Source: Protonemura montana
Taxonomy: Eukaryota > Arthropoda > Insecta > Plecoptera > Nemouridae
Assembly (NCBI GenBank): GCA_947568835.1
Contig: OX387605.1
Location: forward strand, 17,860,418 to 17,924,417
DNA: 64,000 nt
Direction of reading: 5' to 3'
This document shows, in pieces, positions 44,350 to 55,457 of the stretch. The stretch's first letter is position 1, and the number at the start of each line of letters is the position of its first letter. Both the position numbers and the translations under genes were made by a program. Below the pieces are notes generated by a model. It was not told the origin of the DNA, did not search any database, and saw only the letters and a program-made list of their open reading frames with translations.

Positions 44350-46921
44350 CGGCAATCCAATATGCCCTCTCGGCCCGACGTCATTCGAATGTAATTGGAT
44401 AGCTAGGGAAGCCAACTATCTTAGCGTTTTTGCGAGGGCAAAAACAGAAGCCCTATATTTCATCTGCACGGGGATTTAAAATGTACAATTGTAACTTTTC
44501 TAATACCCTAACAGCTGATTTACTTTTAAGATGTTATTTTCAACTCGTGGAGGGAGACCGGCCGCTTCCGGGGAAAGTGATTTTGCTGTCTTGTGGTCAT
44601 TCAATTTCGTTTTGAAATTCAATGGTGGATGAAAACAATCACTGTGTGTTGTTTACATTGTCTAAGGGAATTTGATTTCAGGCATTGCAGAGAAATGATT
44701 GAATTTGTATCTTATCTGCCGTTCAATTCTTCGGCATCTTGAGCCTGAGAACGAATGCAAGATCAATCTGGCCGATAATTACTATGATAATGAATGCTTA
44801 ATAGCGAATGACTGGGGCTGGAAGCGATTGTATATATCGGGGAAAAACAATGGCTTGTGTACAAAGATGTTGCATAGTCTTCATTGAGTGTGAATTATTT
44901 TCTGTACAGGTATGTCGAGGATCATTTAGAAACTACGACGCGATTTTATCAATATCATGGTCAAACTAATAAAAAAGAAAGGGAAGTTTAATAAACATTA
45001 ACAATGATCGTTAAATTCCGAGACAATATTCGCATTATGGAAAGTGTGAAGACGAGCATCATATAGGTACACTGAGCCTAGCGGACATACGAAATTTGAA
45101 AGTGAACAAATTGAAGTGCATGCAATTTGTGAGTTGAAAATTAACATCACCACTCGAGCAAAAGTGTAGAAAATGATCCAGGAAAGTATGGCCTCAGGGA
45201 GCCCGCAGGACATTATACATTTGTCAGGAAAGTGTGCAAAAAGATCCAACGGCCACCCGCAGGGACGGTATCAATGTGCAAAACTGGAGCACACCGAGCG
45301 CAAACGCCCGCGACATTGGATCGAGTCGAGCGTTGTCGCGCTTTCTCCGTGGAGTACAAAAGTTAACGAGACAATGACAGCGATTACTAGAGAACGATGC
45401 GTCGAGATAAAATGTCCCACTTTATAGCAAACGCAACATGTAATTTAATATCAAATGTTTTACGTGGAAGAGTCACTGAGACAGAGCTTCGGACAAGTGT
45501 GATAACACAATTTTAGAGTTGCTTGTCATGTTAATTACAATAGGATTTTGGGGACTGTGAGAATATCTCGTCCGAAATACATACCTTATAAAGTTTTGCA
45601 CGAAGGCTAGAATTCACGGAAAATTTGTTATTGGTTTTTTTGTGTCGGAAATTTTGTGTTTTGAGGCCTGAAGGTGTATTTTTTAAAAACCATAGCAGCA
45701 ATTTCAATCAAATTTATGTGTAGGTAATAAGCGTTGATTGTCGACGATATTGTTAATGAATTTTGTAATACTCAATTCAACTTCTATGGATGGGCATACT
45801 AGTGGCATTGCATTTTTTTCTTTCTTATTTGGCACAGTGCTGGCGTAAAGATGTTCATGAGTTGCATTCACAGCCATGCACGGCACAACGATAACAGATG
45901 TCAATATTGTCATTTCGTGATCGCAAATGCAAAACATAGCTCAGCCGGAGGTAAACGGATTATGCGGTACCTGCACCATTTGTGTGGCTTTTGTACACAA
46001 CATAAATGAAGCCATTAAAATGAAAGATGAAGAAATGCCAAGAAGTTTTCTAACTAGTCGCTTAGCTTCAAATTCCATCAGGTCCTTGACACAAGAAAAC
46101 GATTTTAGTCTGGCATATTGCATAGAAATGCCAATTCTATTTCGTTTCCTATTGTATAAGCAGAACGTCGAAAAAATATTCAAATAATTGATCGACTAAA
46201 GAAATGACTTGTTTAAATCACAGAGAAACTAAATCGACCGTTGCTCGTTTACTTTTCTTTATATAGTTACTTTAATTGAACGATATTTTAAGAGCTTGTG
46301 CACCAATTGATTATGGCCAATGATAGAGAAGAAACTGCTCCAAGGTTTGTAAGTACAGAGTAAAATATGAGTAGTGAGCAATTTACGATTCATGTTTTAT
46401 TGCCTGTGGTCGAACCTGATTTTAACATGCCGATGGTTTTAATGAATAGATCGACATTGTACGGATGGGTGAAGCCATTGTAATCCTTACACATCTCGTC
46501 TCACGTACGAGATGGTAAATCTACCGTGAGGAATCAAAATTAAATAACATGAGTACCAAAAATATCATTCGTCATACATATTGTTCATGTTTAACTATAT
46601 TGTTAAACATCTTGTATTTTTGGGTAAGCACTCTAAGCTTGTCGTAATTCATGGCCAAGATTCAATCAGTGAGATACAAATATCTAGTAAAATCAGAACG
46701 CCAAATCTTATCACTGAAATTCTAAGAAATAAACTTGAACTTTTGCTTGAACTTGAATAAAGTGGCAATACTATAAGAAACTTTAGAAATTTGATTAAAT
46801 TAACAAAATCCTGAACACCATTTTAGTATTTCACCAAATTTCTGTGTTTATATTTCCATAACTTTTCCTAAATTTTTTTTTAAGCTAAAAATAGAGCCGA
46901 CTTAGTTTTAATTAGTTTAAT

Positions 46922-46950
46922 TGCGTTTAACGACGCACTGTTTTGACATA
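46922..46950 (+). mobile_element. Short foldback-end fragment
   Basis: GCGTTTAACGACGCACTGTT then TTGACA matches the outer part of the foldback element inverted repeat. Similarity stops after about 28 bases. Confidence 0.45.
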
Positions 46951-47142
46951 TTTTTCCGAGCCATTTTTTTTTTTCATTTTTCTGAGCCTAAAAACATAGA
47001 AGCCGGCAAACAGCCACACTCCAGCGAAAAGCAAAAACGTGACCACTACCATAAAACAGAAACTGCATTTAGATATCGATTACCTATTTCATCAACCACG
47101 GAATCAATAAATTTACGTTTCATCGCCTCAAAGAACACGACT

Positions 47143-47301
47143 CTATGCTGTTTGCATCAGCTTTCGACGTAGCTCGCGCCAAATGCGAGTACGTTCAGAG
47201 CTACTACATGAGTGTCGGCGGCGACCTTTGTCAGGTGACTGGAGCGTGTCTTCCATACCGTTAGAAGGCCTGCCCTGCACTAGGCCGACGAAGATAGTTT
47301 T
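47143..47301 (-). CDS. Candidate 3'-terminal coding exon of an unidentified minus-strand gene
   Basis: After a TTTGAGCAG acceptor the minus strand is open for 52 codons to TAG, reading KTIFVGLVQGRPSNGMEDTL, then a basic serine-rich stretch (KGRRRHSCSSSERTR) ending IWRELRRKLMQTA. The stretch is much more GC-rich than its flanks and codon third positions look coding-like. No upstream exon or nearby polyadenylation signal was found, and I recognise no family. The opposite strand also has a shorter open frame, so strand is not certain. Confidence 0.35.
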   Translation of the reverse strand, partial: KTIFVGLVQGRPSNGMEDTLQSPDKGRRRHSCSSSERTRIWRELRRKLMQTA

Positions 47302-49796
47302 CTGCTCAAAGCAAGTCACATTGTAAAGAACATGCTCACGTATTTGAACGCGTGTTATGTGGTAAATCAACAAGCTTTGGTTGAGGTTTACACAAAGTAA
47401 TTGGCATGAATAGATTTTTTTTGCATATGAGGACCATTTTCGATATGGGATATATACTTACACGTATGAACTTGCTAAACAAATATAAACTCATTTCTTG
47501 TTGTGAGTAATTTGAGTTGGTAATAGTAATTTGCATGAGGAAGTAATATAAATACCAAAAATTGCTAAATTGTGTGCCACAATTTGGTTAAGCCGACGGA
47601 AACAGGAAAGCAATCAAGCATTCAAAAAAAAATTATGTAACCGTTTAGGAAACTCATTGAATAATGCACGGAAGGCTACGTTCTACGTTCCATCGGTGTG
47701 TGATTGTGAGCGAGCCACTTACATAAGTTACATGATGTAAAAGTTTGGATTTACTTTAGGTCCACACATGGTATCCCACGCTCGGAAGCAAGCCATCTTC
47801 TCAATATACCTTTCAGAAATAATGTGTGAAAATCTCACGGATAAATGCGATGGCAAGATGTATTCAATGCATCTCCTTGTGATGCTGCGAATGTGATATA
47901 ACTTAATAATCTTATGACTATTTTAGCTTTATATTATGAGCACCCGAGTAACATCCTGTCTCAGTTTTCATGCCTCTGAGAAGATTTGTTGGCATTTTCA
48001 CCAAAGACTGGTTTAAACACTTGATACTGATTGTAGAAGAGCCTCTGGTTTTTTTGCTTAGTCACGATTAGCTAACTCGAAGCCATGGATTTGATCGTGC
48101 AGACTTTTGAGAGTTCAAGTATCATAACACCACCCTCTAGTTCGGGCAAACAAAAAGTTAAAAGAAAGTGTTTTTTTACGGGGTTAATGATTACCTACGC
48201 TTAGCTTTCATGTAATTTACAAATAGGATTTGCATTGCTTGAAGCTCTAACTGCACTTTCCTCCCCAGACCATGAAATATATAATAATTTTAGCAGCAAG
48301 CTTACAGCGTTGTTTTGGGCTATAATTTATTTAGCATACGTTAACATGATGTTCAATTTAAGTATAATAATTTTGATTCTAGGTTAAATTGGCTTTCTTA
48401 TAGATAAAGCGAACACATTTTTTTGTACTGGTAAGAGGCACTTGAATACAATTTGATTTTTTTTTTGTATCTGTTGATTACTATTTGATAGAATCTGTCA
48501 AATTTACTTGATAGAACAATGATAGTACCACCTGTGGACAGCCCGCAGCTAATAGTAATTTAATATATTAATTTGGGTCCGTTATAACAAAAAAAAAAAC
48601 ACACAAACTATCTAAAAATTTCCACTAGATTTGAAATCCAGCTATCTCTTCCAGTATGCGTTGAAACAATTCTCATTTTATTTCACAAATATTCTCACGT
48701 TTTTTTATGAAAACAAATTAGAAACCCATTCTCAGCGGCATTCAAGTCTGGTTGGATGACCGTTGAATGCGTTTGGTTTCACCAGTCATACAAATGGATA
48801 TGAACCTCGTAAAACATGGAAAAACTCTGAAAATTCAAGTCCAGTTTTTCCTCAGTCGTTTACGCCATGTCAACTTGTCAAGCATCGCTACAATTATTTA
48901 TACATCAGTTGCAGAACAGTGGTTTTCTCAACTGTAACTGCATGTGTTTAAAACACAATATTATTATAACTTTCGCAAGGAATGCAATGTCATTTAAATG
49001 CGATGACATCGTGTAGTACTTTCTTGATGGTCTGTAGGTACTCTGAGTGAAGAATATTCAAGGGGCTGAATGGTTTGTGAAACTCATCACTGCAAAACCA
49101 ATTTAACGTAATGTAGCATACGAATTCCATGCTGTGTAGCTCAATGCTTTTTACATGCTGTTCCAAATGCGAATGTCATTAATGGAGATACTTATACCTA
49201 AGTACATTTTACTATTCTAGTGAAAATTGATACGATGGATTTGCGGTATGACAGTTAATAATCGTTTGATTTTGTTCCTTGTAATTAAATCCGATGACAA
49301 GAAGTGATACAAATCTTAGTGACACTTTTGTCTGCATTCATGCCTTTAATTGAATTATATATATTTAATTGCATCCTATATTGAACTCACCTAAGGTAGG
49401 CGCACTGACCTCCTATCCGAATAATTTGATAAAACGATAAATCCTCTTGAAAAAGGACATATAATCCAACCATTTTCAGTAGGTACATGACAGCAATCTT
49501 GCTCTATTTTTTTGCTTCTAATATGTTTATGCCGTTTAATGCAGCTAATTCCCATATCAAAATAATAACAACTGAATCGTAATTAACATTAAGTAGAAAT
49601 TTGCAAAAAAAAATGAGGTGGCTTCATTACATTTAGCCAGAGATGTCCACGTTATAGAAGATCAAGATCCATCAAAAAACGATCATCTCTCCACAAACGG
49701 TGCTAGAATGGGTGAACGTCCGCTTGATTATTCTGTTCAATCGAGATTGAATCGGCGAATCCTTAATTAATTAACTAAAGCGAATGGGTACATACC

Positions 49797-49930
49797 TGGA
49801 CAATTCGCATCCTTTGTCACGCTTCCGAAATCCACCGACTCGGCCACAAAACCATCGTGAACTCTACCGTCGCGAGGGATATGTAAATCTAGTCAAAGTT
49901 TAAAAGCCTTATCGCACGTTGGCAATCCAC
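49797..49930 (-). promoter_or_regulatory. Candidate ninaC leader exon and promoter region
   Basis: The minus strand has TTGTCCAG|GTATGT, a strong donor, at the end of a GC-richer block beginning near 49930, and ninaC coding exon 1 is preceded by an acceptor with no usable upstream ATG. This is the best leader-exon candidate upstream. A TTTTAAA element lies near 49900. At 49991-50001 TAATTCAATAA differs by one base from the TAATYNRATTA photoreceptor element (RCSI/P3). All of this is inference; the leader intron would be 8 kb. Confidence 0.3.
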
Positions 49931-50744
49931 TTTTCACCTGCCGTACACCTTAACCATGCACCGCCCGCGATAACACGCACTCGACTCGCCTAATTCAATA
50001 AAATACAAGTATATACTATCTCAAAACAATAATGTAATATGTCAATGTGTCATCGAGCGTAGATTAGATTAGAAAAATGTGAGTACATGACGTTCAATGA
50101 ATGTTTTTTCGATTGTTTCAGTAAAATTGGTACATGTAATCTCGGATTATCAAAGACATTCTCAAACGTCTCTGTTTAGTCACTGTTGTACGCAAAACAA
50201 TCAGGATACACGCACGTTTATCGAGAGATCACACACGTTACACTGAATCACTGGTTATTATACCTTGATTGACACCTCGTGTGCCTCATTAGCAAAACGA
50301 AGCGCGCGCGCGGCATAAGTTCGCTGTTACAGCAGCAGCAAAGTTTTACGTCAACTCATGGCAGCCTCGTTTTCAAACTAGCCGGCCATCGTTCATTACA
50401 ATTTCTCTCAAAGTACCGGTGTGGCACGACTTGACGTTCCGAGTAGCGCGACTCTCATTACATCACCATTATTATTAGGTGTACCGGCTACTGGCTAGGA
50501 CGATTCGAATCCCGGATTCACACCGCCACATTTAATTACCCTGGGAGATTTCAATGCACTGTTGATTCCAATCAGAATTGAAAAAACAACGTCGTTCAGC
50601 TTTTTGTTATCATGATGGATTGTTGAGTTGAGAACAGACGACGAGACCGGGCGGCGTTAAATTTTTTTTCTCCAAAATTTCGGCACTAAATTCTAAATTT
50701 TCAGTTTCTACAAATCTAAATTCAAATTTCTGAACATATAAAAA

Positions 50745-52556
50745 ATGGCACAATGCCAGAAAAAAGATTGCAAAGTTTCACAAAAACGAGAAAAACTTAT
50801 TACCGATTTCCAGGAGCTGATTGACTGCATGCAAGTTGGGTATGTGCTTTCTGGCTAGAAAAGATGTAGAGTTTGGGGAATTGAAACCTTAACACATGTC
50901 ATGTTTACATATTTTTCAGTCCATATCAGAAGCCAGTAGCCGGGCAGATCACCGTGCACAAGCAGCTAGTTTGCATCCCGTGTCCTAGCGGAGACGGAAG
51001 CAATGATTCTAAAGCCAATGTAAGTACATCTATAGACCTCTATTTCTACGATACATCGGTAACGAAATTGCAGCAACCACATTGTACCAATCGAGTCAAA
51101 AGATAAAGCCCAATCCAGGTCGACCTATAGATCGAATGACCCATTACTACTTCCTTTTCCGCTCACTTTCGTTGCCTTTGTCTTATCTTATATCTTTCAG
51201 TTTTAGAGAATATCTTTAAAACAGAACCATTTACTAAAACTATGTCAGTAGGCGATCAATTGTGAAAAACTTTTGTGAGCTATATCTACTCAGCGATTCG
51301 GTGGTTTACTTGAACTATATAAATACTGATCAGATAGTATTTACCTACCATTTACTTTTCGTCTATAAGAAATTAACATTTGATTTCTTATTGAATGCTC
51401 TTCATTACAGGACCCATGCAAAGATGACGACTCTTGGAAGAAGGATCGCTACAAAAGCATTGAGTTGAAGGGCGGCGTCATGATCACAGGATGCGCCTGT
51501 TTGAAACGCAACGGCCTGCAGCATGATTGCCCCCGCTCAGAGTGCATGGGTCGTCCCCCGTGCCTCTTGAAGCCGTGGCCCGACTGCATCCCCAGCGGAG
51601 GCACCGGTCTACGAGGAGCCGAGCCCAGAGTATCCCAATATCCATACAAGCCAGCTCCCTGTCCCCCTCCAGACTTCCCTCTGGGATACGAGGAGGACCA
51701 GTGCCACAAGGCAGAAGTCGACTGCAAGAAATGTGTGCCCGTTCTAATGTGCAGACCAGGCGAGATCTGGGAGTGTTACGAAGGAAAATGCCCACCAAAT
51801 CCACCCTCGGACTACAGATATCAGAGCACACAACTGCAGACACAGAACCAACAACAGCAATGTCCTCTAGGCAAGCTTATGCAGCTCGTCGAATGTCCGC
51901 TAATATCTCAATGTCCGGATAACCCACAAAAACGGGAAGATCGACTGCCAACGAATGTTATGGGCCAAGAGATCATTTGTCAGCCGGATCGTGCTAGCAC
52001 CCAACTGCGTGACATGCAGCAAGCCATCGGATGTCCCAATCGCGGGCCACATCAACGGCCCGGCTACGAAACCCCTCAGCGTCAGTGTCGGCCCTCAGAT
52101 CCGCAGCCGATTCAGCAAACTGTCCCCTCGTCAGCTAGAAACGGCATGAACTGTGAGAAATGTCCGATTTCTGGAAGCTCTAAGCACTGTGACCCTCCAA
52201 CGCACGTCCTGAAGCGTCCTGCGTACGAGGACCTGCGCCAGCCGCCGGTAAGTGATACTTGCGAGTACGAAGTGTATTACGTCCCTGTCGAGTGCTCGCA
52301 GCCCCGTTCCGAGCAAACGCCTCGAACCAGTCCGTGGTCGGAACAGCCGAACACTCGGCGGCCGAAGCCGGAGTTCGTAGCGCCGGTCTACAGGACGCCC
52401 CCGCGTTCGACTGTCGACGACTGGATTTGTCAGCTTCCTTGCGAAGAGAAGGAAAAACCGAACTGCGAACAGTGTTACGGCGAGGCTTGTATCTGGCACA
52501 AGCCGGCACCAGTGCTGAGACGGTTTACACCCCATGATTTGAGCAGCCAGTGGTGA
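50745..52556 (+). CDS. Gene A of the CxC-NGL family: Cys/Pro-rich 446-aa protein, 3 exons
   Basis: Exons 50745-50839 (donor GG|GTATGT), 50920-51019 (acceptor TTTTTCAG, donor AAT|GTAAGT) and 51411-52556 (acceptor TTCATTACAG); 1,341 bases in phase. The N-terminus MAQCQKKDCK has no signal peptide. Residues 86-105 carry the family signature GGVMITGCACLKRNGLQHDC. The remainder has many CxxC or CxxxxC pairs, Pro/Gln-rich spacers, a CEYEVYYVPVEC motif near 346-357 and a final CEQCYGEACIWHK. No transmembrane segment. I do not recognise the family; abundant Cys and Pro without a signal peptide recalls structural or reproductive proteins, but that is a guess. Exon 3 contains an in-frame donor at 52248 (see findings). 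AATAAA lies at 52959. Confidence 0.8.
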
Positions 52557-52958
52557 GGCGACTTCCGCTTTGCGGATCTGCGGGTCACGTGCAAGGTAAG
52601 GATGCATCTTGCGGGCCGCATGTGACCCCTGGACCGCAGGATGTCGCCTCATCACCGCGCGATCGGGGGATACACATCTGGCCCGCAAAATGAAGTAAAT
52701 ATCACAGCTGGATTCGATTTTCACGTAAATTCTCTTGGTATTGCGGTTAACTTGCAAAATTGCAAGGATCGGAAATTCAGAAGGAATTTACTCATTAGGA
52801 ACAACAAAGCCATCTCAAAAATATACCTCCAAAGATACCACCTTACCTTCAATCGAATCGAGCCCGGGTTCCAAAACTGACAGCGGGTGATCCACTTGCA
52901 ATCTGAGCTAAAAAGGCCCGAATGGTAAAACTCTTTAAAAGGCATTATTTTTCCTAAT

Positions 52959-52964
52959 AATAAA
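52959..52964 (+). promoter_or_regulatory. Polyadenylation signal AATAAA after gene A
   Basis: AATAAA lies 403 bases after the gene A stop, and overlaps the base before the ATG of gene B by one position only. Confidence 0.4.
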
Positions 52965-53390
52965 ATGTCCTGCCCTTTGCCACAGATGAATCCATGCCAT
53001 TACGAGGTTTATGTGTGCGTCAATCTTTACATCCATCCGCGCATGTTCCAGCCATGTCCGAAACCTAAAATGATACACCACCCCGGCGGCAAGATCCTCC
53101 CGAACTACATGCAACTACGCGCAGGGCAACTTTTAACACGCTGCGACTGCTTGAGGACAAACGGTCTGCAGGATGACTGCCAGCTGCGACAGTGCGGCAT
53201 CCCAGAGTGCCTCGAGAAGCCTCCGGATTGTCTACCAGCCGGGGGAAGAGGCCCCAAGCCCAAACCCACCATGTCTAGCAATTGTAATGGATCTACTAGG
53301 ACCACTAATGAGTCAGCGTGCCCACAGGGGTATATGCGGTATATCTGCTTCAGCCCCGACCCGGCGGCGAATTACTACTACGACAATTGA
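52965..53390 (+). CDS. Gene B of the CxC-NGL family: 141-aa Cys-rich protein, or final exon of gene A
   Basis: The frame from ATG 52965 encodes 141 residues. Residues 54-72 (GQLLTRCDCLRTNGLQDDC) are the family signature, and CHYEVYVCVNLYIHPR at 11-26 is similar to the CEYEVYY segment of gene A. It ends AANYYYDN. A pyrimidine-rich CCTGCCCTTTGCCACAG directly precedes the second ATG (52986), in frame 0, so this block may instead be a downstream exon joined to the in-frame donor at 52248 of gene A. Only about 400 bases separate it from gene A, leaving little promoter room. AATAAA follows at 53544. Family and function unknown. Confidence 0.7.
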   Translation: MSCPLPQMNPCHYEVYVCVNLYIHPRMFQPCPKPKMIHHPGGKILPNYMQLRAGQLLTRCDCLRTNGLQDDCQLRQCGIPECLEKPPDCLPAGGRGPKPKPTMSSNCNGSTRTTNESACPQGYMRYICFSPDPAANYYYDN

Positions 53391-53543
53391 GCCTACGGAC
53401 ACTTTGTTAGCAAAAAAATGCAAAAATCAAGATAACACAAGTTTTTTCTCAAAAAAAAAATCTCCCAAAACATAGGAAAGTCAAGAAAATGTCTGTTAAC
53501 TTCTCAAAGAAATTTCGTTTCGGAACGCTGATGATACTTTTGG

Positions 53544-53549
53544 AATAAA
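53544..53549 (+). promoter_or_regulatory. Polyadenylation signal AATAAA (gene B)
   Basis: AATAAAG lies 154 bases after the gene B stop. Confidence 0.65.
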
Positions 53550-53723
53550 GAAGCCGCTCGGAGAATACTGACCATGCTTTCTTTCCTGTATTTTTATGCA
53601 ACCTTGTTTACAGTGCTGTACCACGTTTTGCCTACCCTAGTAGCAGACCAACCGGTACAAGATTCTCACATGTGACCCAGATAGTGTAGCTAAAATTGTT
53701 TTTACTTTCCCCGCCGCTTATCT

Positions 53724-53796
53724 GTTTCCGTGGTGTAGTGGTTATCACGTCTGCCTAACACGCAGAAGGTCCCCGGTTCGATCCCGGGCGGAAACT
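53724..53796 (+). tRNA. tRNA-Val (AAC)
   Basis: All arms fold: acceptor GTTTCCG with CGGAAAC, D arm with TAGTGGTTA (A box), anticodon stem TCTGC/GCAGA around loop CTAACAC with anticodon AAC at 53757-53759, variable AGGTC, T arm CCCGG TTCGATC CCGGG (B box). There is no intron, and TTTT, a pol III terminator, follows immediately. Identical over 72 bases to the minus-strand copy at 55093. Confidence 0.97.
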
Positions 53797-55092
53797 TTTG
53801 TGTTTTTTTATCGTATAATATGTATGTAGCTTTTGAACGAGCTTATAATGCATGCGCTTATGCATGAAATAGCTATGCCTAATTCATTTAAGTTGTTTCA
53901 TTGCATGTATTGAGGAGAATTTTGTTAAATTAAGCAGATAAAATTATTTTTGCAGAATATTTTTGCAGAAACGTGTCACAGCGGTTTTGCAAAAAAAAAT
54001 TGACCCAATCACTCCTTCTTGAGTTGTCAAGAGTTGACTCATAATAACCAAGGTAGTCTTAAACTTTATATAGGGTTTTTTTTTACAGAAAAGACGTGTC
54101 AAACTTGGTCCTGAATGGTCCTGAAGGGTCTGAAAGGTCGTCAAGAGTCTTCAAGGATAAATATTTCGACCAATTAAGGGCTGGTTTTATAATGTCCCGT
54201 TAAAAAGATAACTGAAGGTTGGGATGTCAATAAAAGCTATGTGTGATCTGTGAATAGAAGCTTCTGACTGGCTGTAACTGTCAGTTATATTTTTAATCGA
54301 ATATTGTAAAACTGACCCTTAATTGGATGAGCGCAGCAAGCGAAGACCCAATTTGACATACAATATTCAATTATCAACTATCAATTATCAATTAGTTGTC
54401 CTTTACTTAGCATTCAAACCCATTTCAAATAGTTTTTGTTTAAACACAATTTGACTACTTGGAAGAAACTAGTTTGCACTCTACTGACTTAACGGCTGGA
54501 CCGATTTTAATGAAATTTTCAGGAGACCTTTAAATTCGCATATTTTAGATCAACTCATACTTTACAAAATAATTAGCCGCACATTTTTTTATTAGATTTG
54601 TTTTAAAGTTAAGATAACTTAAATAATTTAAAAACTTAATAAATGCCAAAATACTTGACAAAACTTAATGAAATTTTGCATATATATTGACGGCATTGAG
54701 ATAAATCACGTCTAAAAATTACAGATCCATACGTTCTTTCAATGCAGAGTTATTTTCATTTTTCAAGTGTGTTTGCCAGTTTTTACACCTTGTTCAGCCG
54801 AGAATTAATTCTTAAACATTTCTTTACCACTATTTCAAAGAAGTAAGTAATTTTATTTGTAGCACTCTTATAAATTGGTTAGCACGTCTTTCAAAGCGAA
54901 CCTCCGACGCGATAGGGAGCGTTCGCGTCTACTAAATACCCATTTAGCCAATCTCTGCGTGCCGCGTGATTTTCGTCAACATACAACTAGTATTCAAAAT
55001 ATATCATCTCCGTCAAAATTATTAGCAGTTGCTAAAAAAACGGTACGGTGTCAAAAGCAACGTTTTTGCTATTGATGTTTAAAAACACAAAA
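53797..55092. other. Spacer between the two tRNA genes, no gene seen
   Basis: A+T-rich with homopolymer runs and only short open frames. Small direct repeats occur (AAGGGTC, TCAATTATCA). Nothing coding is supported. Confidence 0.6.
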
Positions 55093-55164
55093 GTTTCCGC
55101 CCGGGATCGAACCGGGGACCTTCTGCGTGTTAGGCAGACGTGATAACCACTACACCACGGAAAC
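55093..55164 (-). tRNA. tRNA-Val (AAC), inverted identical copy
   Basis: The minus strand reads the same 72-base tRNA-Val as at 53724, base for base, with anticodon AAC and intact A and B boxes. The 3' flank (CTTTTGTGTTTTT) is also shared, so the inverted duplication extends past the gene into the terminator. Confidence 0.97.
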
Positions 55165-55457
55165 TGATAATGATAGGCGACAGGAAGTCTTTCTTCTGAA
55201 GAATATTTGCTCGAATTTATGAAAATGTGGAAAAACATTTTCAGAAAAGGGCTCTAAAATGTATTGATTTTCCAGAGTCAAATACAAAATTTCTGATTAA
55301 TTTTCAAATCCGATAAATAAAAAAATATCAATCATGATCCAGTAGCCTTGTTCACATTGTTATCATTCACTTTTTTTTTCTACTTAATTCCAAAATTGAT
55401 AGCGTACCGTTTTGAATATTATCAAAATTATATAATTATTTTAATTAACACAACACT

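Larger units (their letters stand above)
41740..49796. other. Long region without a convincing gene (probable ninaC leader intron)
   Basis: Mostly A+T-rich with short open frames. Exceptions listed separately: the minisatellite at 44310, the foldback-end fragment at 46922 and a candidate exon at 47143. A GC-richer patch at 42545-42720 is open on the plus strand for about 60 codons but shows no family resemblance. If the leader exon near 49,800 is right, all of this is intron. Confidence 0.45.

Noticed and set aside
51484-52757. Several long minus-strand and alternative-frame ORFs over genes A and B.
   Set aside because: They mirror the GC-rich coding exon of gene A; the plus frame has the splice structure, the repeated cysteine motifs and a related signature in genes B and C.
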